From: Spirochaetaceae bacterium
GTDB taxonomy: Bacteria; Spirochaetota; Spirochaetia; Sphaerochaetales; Sphaerochaetaceae
Direction: 5' to 3'
DNA length: 7,203 nt
Assembly: GCA_016649775.1 (NCBI GenBank)
Contig: JAENWY010000117.1
Coordinates: 1 to 7,203, forward strand
In this document: in pieces, positions 1 to 4,789 of the stretch
Numbering within the stretch: the first letter of the stretch is position 1
How the letters are laid out: the number at the start of each line of letters is the position of its first letter
Notes under the pieces: generated by a model
Seen by the model: the letters and a program-made list of their open reading frames with translations, nothing else
The model's database searches: none
Told to the model about the DNA's origin: nothing
Made by a program: the position numbers and the translations under genes

Positions 1-1517
1 GCACCTGCTCCAAATTCAGTAATAATAACAGGTTTCTTTAAATCAGTATTATTCAATATAGTTAATAAATCACTAAAGTTTGGTTCATACCAACCATAGT
101 ATTCATTGTTACCAATGATATCTAAGAACTCCATTAATCTATCTTCTAATTTTAGTTTTAATGTATTTACAAGACAGGCAGCACTAACTAGGCGAGTTGG
201 ATCTAAAGTGTGTGTTAATTTAGCTAAATCACTCATAAAAGCAAGTCTATCATCGGTATCAGGATTTTCATTACCAACAGACCATATTATAACACTTGCT
301 CTATTTCTATCTCTGAGAATTAATTCTCTCATTTGATTTTGAGCATCTTTTTGAGTTATTGGATTTTTAAAATCGATTGCCCAATATACTGGTATTTCTT
401 CCCAAAGAAGTAATCCCATTTCATCTGCAATTTGAGCAAAACGACGAGTATGAGGGTAATGAGCAAGTCTAAAGAAATTACCATTCATTTCTTTTAATAG
501 TTTTATAGATTCTCTGATAGTTTCATCATTAGTAGTTTTACCTAATAAAAAGTGATCTTCATGAATACTTACACCTTTTAGATATATAGATTTACCATTT
601 AATAAAACATCAATTCCATCTACTTTAATTTCTCTAAAACCAATTTTATCAGAAACACTATCATTTTCAATAGAAAGTTTAACTTCATAAAGTTTTGGAG
701 ACTCTACATCCCATAACTGTGGGTTAGCTTCTATAACTGATTCTCCAAACCCATCTTTAATTTCAATGGTTTTATTAATATTAAGTTCTTTGATTGTTAA
801 AGTTGCCCTTGTATTAACACATTCATTAAGAGTGATTTCAGCTTTAATTTTATTAAATTTACTGTCTGGAACTAATTGAACACAATAGTCTTTGATATAA
901 AGCTTTGGCACTCTAACTAGAGATACATCTCGATATAGACCACCATAGTTAAACCAATCAGTATTATCCATAGGAACTCTATAACTTTGTCTTGAGCTAT
1001 CTATTGCAAATAGAAGTTTATTTTCACCTTCTTGTATAAAATTAGTTACGTCGAGAGAAAAAGGAGTAGATCCACCGTCGTGGAGAGCTACATATTTATT
1101 ATTTAAAAATACATAACATCTATAAAAAGCTCCCTCTAGGTGTAAAAATACTTTATCTTCTCCTCTATTTTCATATTTAAAGTCTCTATAATATAATCCA
1201 AGATCACTGTAATAAAATAGTTGTTTATCTTCCATGTTCCAACAACTTGGAACATCATGAGTAGGATATAATTCAAAGTTATAATCAAGTGGAATTTCCA
1301 TATGATTTTCAGGATTTTCTTTTACCCCATTGTACCAATGAGATCTTAAACAAGTTTCATATGGATCTACTGTAAAATTATATTTACCGTTTAAAGATTC
1401 AATTTCTCTACCATTAATTTGAATTAAAGTACTACTGTCTACAATTCTTTTCTCATAATTTGCTTTATAGCTAGTATCATGAATAGCTACATTAAAGTTA
1501 TCACTTTTATTTTTCAT
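1..1517 (-). CDS. Glycoside hydrolase family 2 enzyme, beta-glucuronidase/beta-galactosidase-like, C-terminus cut off by the window edge
   Basis: A reading frame runs without a stop from the ATG at 1517-1515 to the window edge and covers 505 complete codons. It follows the GH2 layout: an N-terminal sugar-binding jelly roll (about residues 30-215, with DPYETCLRSHWY and TDWFNYGGLYRDV near 187-198), an immunoglobulin-like domain (about 216-300) and a TIM barrel from about 301. Barrel motifs include GVSIHED (H319-E320-D321), FRLAHYPH (349-356), WSVGNE (412-417) and NEYYGWY (471-477). By homology, E417 is the acid/base and E501 in TEFGAG the nucleophile. There is no signal peptide, so it should act in the cytoplasm on the sugar imported by the neighbouring transporter. 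The start is supported by AAAGGA seven bases upstream. It begins four bases after the permease stop, so translation is probably coupled. Family members are usually about 570-620 residues, so roughly 70-110 are missing. These would include the Asn-x-Lys carboxylate-binding motif that marks glucuronidases, so the exact substrate cannot be decided here. Confidence 0.93.
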   Translation of the reverse strand, partial: MKNKSDNFNVAIHDTSYKANYEKRIVDSSTLIQINGREIESLNGKYNFTVDPYETCLRSHWYNGVKENPENHMEIPLDYNFELYPTHDVPSCWNMEDKQLFYYSDLGLYYRDFKYENRGEDKVFLHLEGAFYRCYVFLNNKYVALHDGGSTPFSLDVTNFIQEGENKLLFAIDSSRQSYRVPMDNTDWFNYGGLYRDVSLVRVPKLYIKDYCVQLVPDSKFNKIKAEITLNECVNTRATLTIKELNINKTIEIKDGFGESVIEANPQLWDVESPKLYEVKLSIENDSVSDKIGFREIKVDGIDVLLNGKSIYLKGVSIHEDHFLLGKTTNDETIRESIKLLKEMNGNFFRLAHYPHTRRFAQIADEMGLLLWEEIPVYWAIDFKNPITQKDAQNQMRELILRDRNRASVIIWSVGNENPDTDDRLAFMSDLAKLTHTLDPTRLVSAACLVNTLKLKLEDRLMEFLDIIGNNEYYGWYEPNFSDLLTILNNTDLKKPVIITEFGAG

Positions 1518-1521
1518 TTTT

Positions 1522-2352
1522 CTATCCTTTTAATCCAGATGATGCAACACCTTGGATGAAATATTTTTGGCCAAATAGGAATACAATTAGTACAGGAATA
1601 ATTGATATTAATGCTGCTGCTAATTGAGGTCCCCAATATACATACTGCTCTCTAACAAAGTCGGTCATCCCTAGTGGAAGAGTTTTCAATTTATCCGTTG
1701 TAATATAAATCAAGGGAGTAAAGAAATCATTCCAGAAGAATCTAAAACTAAATATTATCTGGGTAACTAATACAGCTTTACTCATCGGAAGTATTAATGA
1801 TAAGAAGATTGTCCACTCTTTAGCTCCATCTATTCTTGCTGCCTCATTATAGGTCATTGGAATAGACAGCATAAATTGTCTTATCAGAAATGTTCCAAAT
1901 GCTGTAAAGGATCCAAGTAAAACTAGTGCAGCGTGAGTATCATACAAACCCATCTTACGAATAATTAAAAACTGTGGAATCATTACAGCTTGAGAAGGTA
2001 TCATCATAGAAGCTAAATATAATCCAAAAATAATATCACGACCCTTCCATTCAATCTTTGAAAAAACATAAGCTCCTGTAGAAGCGGTTATTACTTGCAC
2101 AATTACAATGGTTAGAGTTACTTTAACACTATTAAAAGTATATAGAGGAAATTTCTCTAATAATTGAGCAAAGTTATTTGAAGTTGCTTTTTTAGGTATA
2201 AACCTAAAAGGAAAATCAAATAGAGCACTCTCATTCTTTAATGATGAAGATATTGTTATCAAAAGAGGTATTAAAACAATAATTGCACAAAATATTAATA
2301 CAAAGTATTTAACTAAATTTTCAATATTTTTCTTTTTTCTATACGATATCAT
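1522..2352 (-). CDS. CUT1-type sugar ABC transporter permease, MalG-like subunit
   Basis: This 276-residue inner-membrane protein forms half of the channel of a sugar importer. About six membrane segments are visible (roughly residues 13-37, 74-96, 106-130, 141-162, 185-204 and 244-263). The cytoplasmic EAA loop that contacts the ATPase is clear: E170-A-A-R-I-D-G176-A, continuing to ILP at 187-189. The C-terminus (FIQGVASSGLKG) matches the usual ending of MalG-type permeases, and the length is normal. The start codon overlaps the end of the upstream MalF-like permease by 14 bases and follows AGAGGTGG at a good spacing, so the two channel subunits are probably made in equal amounts. The GH2 gene follows after four bases. 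Membership of the family is clear from sequence. The sugar carried is unknown and is only suggested by the neighbouring hydrolase. Confidence 0.96.
   Translation of the reverse strand: MISYRKKKNIENLVKYFVLIFCAIIVLIPLLITISSSLKNESALFDFPFRFIPKKATSNNFAQLLEKFPLYTFNSVKVTLTIVIVQVITASTGAYVFSKIEWKGRDIIFGLYLASMMIPSQAVMIPQFLIIRKMGLYDTHAALVLLGSFTAFGTFLIRQFMLSIPMTYNEAARIDGAKEWTIFLSLILPMSKAVLVTQIIFSFRFFWNDFFTPLIYITTDKLKTLPLGMTDFVREQYVYWGPQLAAALISIIPVLIVFLFGQKYFIQGVASSGLKG
1525..1530 (-). promoter_or_regulatory. Ribosome binding site of the GH2 gene, next to the permease stop codon
   Basis: AAAGGA reads on the minus strand seven bases before the hydrolase ATG. It lies in the last two codons of the upstream permease gene, directly before its TAG stop. 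Ribosomes finishing the permease would therefore reach the hydrolase start immediately, which suits coupled translation. It also decides the start codon of the hydrolase. Confidence 0.6.
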
Positions 2353-3238
2353 AGCTTACCCACCTCTTTTGTCCCTTATTTTGTATATAAGTAACAAATA
2401 AAATAATAATCATTAATATAACTGATTCTGCTGACGCATATCCGAATCTAAAAAAGGTAAAGGAATTAATATAAATATCAAATGCAATAAGATTTGTAGA
2501 TCCCGCAGGACCGCCACCTTGTTGTCCACCAGTCATTACATAAATGTAATCAAATGCTTGGAATCCTCTGATAACCGCAATTGTTATCCCATAAAATAGA
2601 ATAGGGGATAGTCCTGGAATAGTTACATGAATAAACTTTTGAAAAAAATTAGCTCCATCCATTTCACTTGCTTCATATAACGTCCTTGGAATATTTTGTA
2701 ATCCACCAATAAATAGAACCATATAATAACCAAAATTTTGCCAAACACTTACAGTTATAATTACGTTTAATGCATCCTTGGATCCAGCTAACCATTTAGA
2801 AGGTTCTAATCCAATGCTCATGAAAAGTTGATTCATTAAACCACTACTTGGTTCAAAAATAAACATAAATGATAGTCCTACAGCAACCGATGATAAAATA
2901 TTTGGAATATAATATATTGATCTAAATGCTGAACATCCTGAAAATTCTTTAGAAAGTAAAATAGCAAATAATAGTCCTAGTACGATTTGCAAAATAACCG
3001 TAATTAACATGTATTTAAAAGTTAGTCCCAATGATTGTATAAATGAACTATTTGAAAAAGCAACTATATAATTCTTTAGACCAATCATTTTATAACTAGG
3101 ACCGCCACTATAATTGGTAAAGGATAGTACAAATGCCATTATCATAGGAAGAAGTATAAATATACAAAATCCTATAAAACTGGGCAATAAAAAGGATAAT
3201 ATAATTCCTTTTTCTGACAAAGTTTTCTTCTTAGCCAT
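2339..3238 (-). CDS. CUT1-type sugar ABC transporter permease, MalF-like subunit
   Basis: This 299-residue protein is the second channel subunit of the importer. Hydrophobic segments lie at about residues 11-40, 74-96, 108-128, 158-180, 210-228 and 267-285, the pattern of short MalF-type permeases such as the UgpA/LacF type. The EAA loop that docks with the ATPase reads YEASEMDGA (E189, D194, G195), with the conserved IP at 207-208. A glycine-rich stretch, TGGQQGGGPAGSTN (about 236-249), sits at the usual conserved position before the last helix. The start has AAAGGAG nine bases upstream. The gene follows the binding-protein gene after 56 bases that hold a strong hairpin, and its last 14 bases overlap the next permease. 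No break or missing motif is seen. Confidence 0.96.
   Translation of the reverse strand: MAKKKTLSEKGIILSFLLPSFIGFCIFILLPMIMAFVLSFTNYSGGPSYKMIGLKNYIVAFSNSSFIQSLGLTFKYMLITVILQIVLGLLFAILLSKEFSGCSAFRSIYYIPNILSSVAVGLSFMFIFEPSSGLMNQLFMSIGLEPSKWLAGSKDALNVIITVSVWQNFGYYMVLFIGGLQNIPRTLYEASEMDGANFFQKFIHVTIPGLSPILFYGITIAVIRGFQAFDYIYVMTGGQQGGGPAGSTNLIAFDIYINSFTFFRFGYASAESVILMIIILFVTYIQNKGQKRWVSYDIV
2360..2368 (-). promoter_or_regulatory. Ribosome binding site of the MalG-like permease, inside the MalF-like gene
   Basis: AAGAGGTGG lies seven bases before the ATG at 2352 and within the coding sequence of the upstream permease. It supports this start over others and indicates direct initiation as well as coupling through the 14-base overlap. 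Confidence 0.6.
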
Positions 3239-3247
3239 GATTTAATT

Positions 3248-3254
3248 CTCCTTT
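3248..3254 (-). promoter_or_regulatory. Ribosome binding site of the MalF-like permease, directly after the hairpin
   Basis: AAAGGAG lies nine bases before the ATG at 3238. It begins where the 3' arm of the intercistronic hairpin ends (the outermost two pairs overlap it), so folding or breathing of the stem base could affect ribosome access. Confidence 0.55.
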
Positions 3255-3298
3255 AAATAATAGGCCCCTCCTTCAAAAAGGAAGGGCATATTATTTAA
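3253..3298 (-). promoter_or_regulatory. Long intercistronic stem-loop between binding-protein and permease genes
   Basis: Positions 3253-3273 pair with 3298-3278 around a four-base loop (3274-3277). Of 21 positions, 19 are Watson-Crick, one is a G-U wobble in the mRNA (3268/3283) and one is a mismatch (3263/3288). The core is GC-rich (GCCCUUCC against GGAGGGGC) and the outer stem is only A and U. The 5' arm starts in the stop codon of the binding-protein gene. In the mRNA the GC core is followed by CUAUUAUUU, so it could act as a leaky terminator. It could also protect the 3' end of the binding-protein message from exonucleases. Either action would give more binding protein than permease, as known for maltose-type operons. 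The fold is seen directly and the role is inferred. Confidence 0.8.
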
Positions 3299-4596
3299 TA
3301 AGTTGTCTTTACAATTTCGTTACAAACAGAAGTAAACTTATCCATAAATTGTTTACTAGTTAAATTACCTAGTAAATAATCTTCTTGAAGTTTTGAGAAT
3401 TCTGCTTCTACTCTTGTTCCATACATACTAAAGTTACTAGATTGGCTAACTTTAGGTTCAAGATAATATTGTGCACTATTTCCCTTTGGAAGGTTTTCAC
3501 TAATAATTGAAACAGCTTTATCACTAGCATCAGCAGGTAGAATACCATAGGTAGCAGCAATTGCTGCACCCTCTGGTCCACTCATCCAATTGATAAATTC
3601 CCAAGCTGCATCTTTTTTCTTTGAATAAGTAGTTATACTGTTAGCTGTAGATGGATTTGATGTTCTATAATCACTCACATCACAAGGCATTCTAGTAATA
3701 CCAAAATCTTCATAGGTATAGCCATTTAATAAACCATCTTTTTCACCAGTTGCCATTTGTCCAGGGAACCATTCACCAATGATTAGCATACCTAATTTAC
3801 CATCATAGAATTGTTTTGAATAATGAGTTTTAGTAACCTTCATATCAATAAGTTTCCACATAGAACCTGAATCTTCTAATCTTTTTCTCATTTCAAGTTG
3901 TTTTAAAACATTATTTAAATTACCAACATTACCATCTTTATCAATTAATTTATCTCCTGCTTGATCGGCCATGAAAAATCCATTAGAGCCCCAAATATAA
4001 ATGGAAGAACCAATTAATGAAGAATCTGCTTTATGAATAGCTTCAGATACTTCTTCAAATTTTTCCCAAGTCCAAGTACCATTTTTTACATAAGTATCTG
4101 GAGTTGGAATACCAGCTTTTTCAAATACACTCTTGTTATAATAAGTGAAATAAGCTCCACCTCTCCAAGGAAGTGCGACAATATCCTTATCAATAGAAAC
4201 TGTTGATTTATAATTATCTACAGCTTGACTACCGCCTGATTTTTCAATGTAAGAATTAAGAGGTTCTAAATAACCGTTATCATATTGATTGAATATATCT
4301 GTTGGTCTTTTCTCCATGAAAGCATCAATATCTGCTCTTCCTGATAATAGAGTAGTTATTTTAGTTTCATAATCAGCAGCAGCTAAAATATGACCATCTA
4401 CTTGAACATCAGTGTGAGTCTTATTAAACTCATCTACCATTGCCTGATGACTGGCGTCATTCCAAGTGTAGTAATTAATAGTAACAGGTCCAGCAACCTT
4501 GCTAGAGCCCTTTGATTCATTTGCACCTTGCGCAAATAGTGGTGAAGTTAATGCCATTGCTAAAGTAGCAACCATTAATAATTTTCTTTTTTCCAT
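3295..4596 (-). CDS. Extracellular sugar-binding protein of a CUT1 ABC transporter, family 1 solute-binding protein
   Basis: This 433-residue protein captures the sugar and delivers it to the permeases. Residues 1-22 form a Sec signal peptide: a basic start (MEKRK), a hydrophobic core and a likely signal peptidase I site after LFA22, or after AQGA25. There is no lipobox cysteine, so the mature protein should be free in a periplasm and not lipid-anchored. Family features include ITINYYTW-like opening strands (VTINYYTWND, 38-47), LPWRGGAYFTYYNKSVFEKAGIPTP in the middle, and KKKDAAWEFINWMSGPEGAA near residues 327-346, typical of MalE/UgpB-type proteins. The start has TAAGGAGG four bases upstream, the strongest ribosome site in the window. 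It is the first gene of the operon, transcribed away from the AraC-type regulator. The ligand cannot be read from sequence. An oligosaccharide or glycoside is inferred from the GH2 gene downstream. Confidence 0.95.
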   Translation of the reverse strand: MEKRKLLMVATLAMALTSPLFAQGANESKGSSKVAGPVTINYYTWNDASHQAMVDEFNKTHTDVQVDGHILAAADYETKITTLLSGRADIDAFMEKRPTDIFNQYDNGYLEPLNSYIEKSGGSQAVDNYKSTVSIDKDIVALPWRGGAYFTYYNKSVFEKAGIPTPDTYVKNGTWTWEKFEEVSEAIHKADSSLIGSSIYIWGSNGFFMADQAGDKLIDKDGNVGNLNNVLKQLEMRKRLEDSGSMWKLIDMKVTKTHYSKQFYDGKLGMLIIGEWFPGQMATGEKDGLLNGYTYEDFGITRMPCDVSDYRTSNPSTANSITTYSKKKDAAWEFINWMSGPEGAAIAATYGILPADASDKAVSIISENLPKGNSAQYYLEPKVSQSSNFSMYGTRVEAEFSKLQEDYLLGNLTSKQFMDKFTSVCNEIVKTTY

Positions 4597-4600
4597 ATGT

Positions 4601-4608
4601 CCTCCTTA
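4601..4608 (-). promoter_or_regulatory. Strong ribosome binding site of the sugar-binding protein
   Basis: TAAGGAGG, a full match to the anti-Shine-Dalgarno sequence, lies four bases before the ATG at 4596. It fits high expression of the binding protein relative to the permeases. Confidence 0.75.
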
Positions 4609-4620
4609 AGTGAACAATAA

Positions 4621-4651
4621 ATTTGTTAATGACTAATTATTAGGAACAAAT
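4621..4651. repeat. Inverted repeat ATTTGTT-17-AACAAAT around the operon's -10 box
   Basis: ATTTGTT at 4621-4627 and AACAAAT at 4645-4651 are perfect reverse complements separated by 17 bases. They bracket the candidate -10 and start site of the transporter operon. The arrangement could be a repressor operator or a weak leader hairpin. With 7-base arms in AT-rich DNA, chance is a real alternative. Confidence 0.35.
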
Positions 4652-4681
4652 GTAAAAAAAAGCAATTTAGAAGAGTCATTA
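4627..4681. repeat. Widely spaced inverted repeat TAATGACT / AGTCATTA flanking the operon promoter
   Basis: TAATGACT (4627-4634) and its exact reverse complement AGTCATTA (4674-4681) lie on either side of the candidate promoter, with centres 47 bases apart. The 8-base arms contain GAC/GTC, uncommon in this AT-rich stretch, and the same TGACT string recurs in the nearby palindrome at 4691-4705. They may be paired binding sites for a regulator. Confidence 0.35.
4636..4665 (-). promoter_or_regulatory. Candidate promoter of the transporter/GH2 operon
   Basis: On the minus strand, TTGCTT (4665-4660) and AATAAT (4641-4636) are separated by 18 bases. The -10 matches the consensus at five of six positions, while the -35 matches only at TTG, as expected for an activator-dependent promoter. 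Transcription would start near 4629, giving a leader of about 30 bases. The spacer contains a run of eight T. AT-rich DNA offers many chance -10 boxes, so this is a best guess. Confidence 0.4.
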
Positions 4682-4690
4682 TTATTTTTA

Positions 4691-4705
4691 TAAAAGTGAC
4701 TTTTA
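4691..4705. promoter_or_regulatory. Perfect 15-base palindrome, candidate operator between the divergent promoters
   Basis: TAAAAGTGACTTTTA has two perfect 7-base arms around a central G (4698). It lies about 26 bases upstream of the operon's candidate -35 and about 33 bases upstream of that of the regulator gene, a position suited to activation or to control of both. AraC-family proteins usually bind direct repeats, so a symmetrical site might instead belong to another factor such as a LacI-type or CRP-like regulator. The symmetry is seen directly and the role is inferred. Confidence 0.5.
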
Positions 4706-4737
4706 ACTTTGAAAAACACGATTTTTTTACTTTTTTC

Positions 4738-4766
4738 TTCATTTCTATATAAAAATATGGTATATT
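4738..4766 (+). promoter_or_regulatory. Candidate extended -10 promoter of the AraC-family regulator
   Basis: TGGTATATT at 4758-4766 is an extended -10 (TG-n-TATATT, five of six matches in the hexamer). A weak -35, TTCATT at 4738-4743, lies 17 bases upstream. The start would fall near 4773, just before the ribosome site, giving a leader under 20 bases. If correct, transcription begins downstream of the TTG at 4709 and the ATG at 4757, which rules those out as start codons. Confidence 0.45.
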
Positions 4767-4775
4767 CGAACTCTC

Positions 4776-4783
4776 AAAGGGGG
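4776..4783 (+). promoter_or_regulatory. Ribosome binding site that fixes the regulator's start at 4790
   Basis: AAAGGGGG lies six bases before the ATG at 4790. It differs from the ideal AAAGGAGG by one base. No comparable purine-rich site precedes the upstream in-frame TTG at 4709 or ATG at 4757. Confidence 0.7.
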
Positions 4784-4789
4784 CTTTTA

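Noticed and set aside
106..336. 76-codon plus-strand frame
   Set aside because: It lies wholly antisense to the GH2 gene, over its catalytic acid/base region, whose motifs are intact. The plus-strand peptide resembles nothing I recognise.
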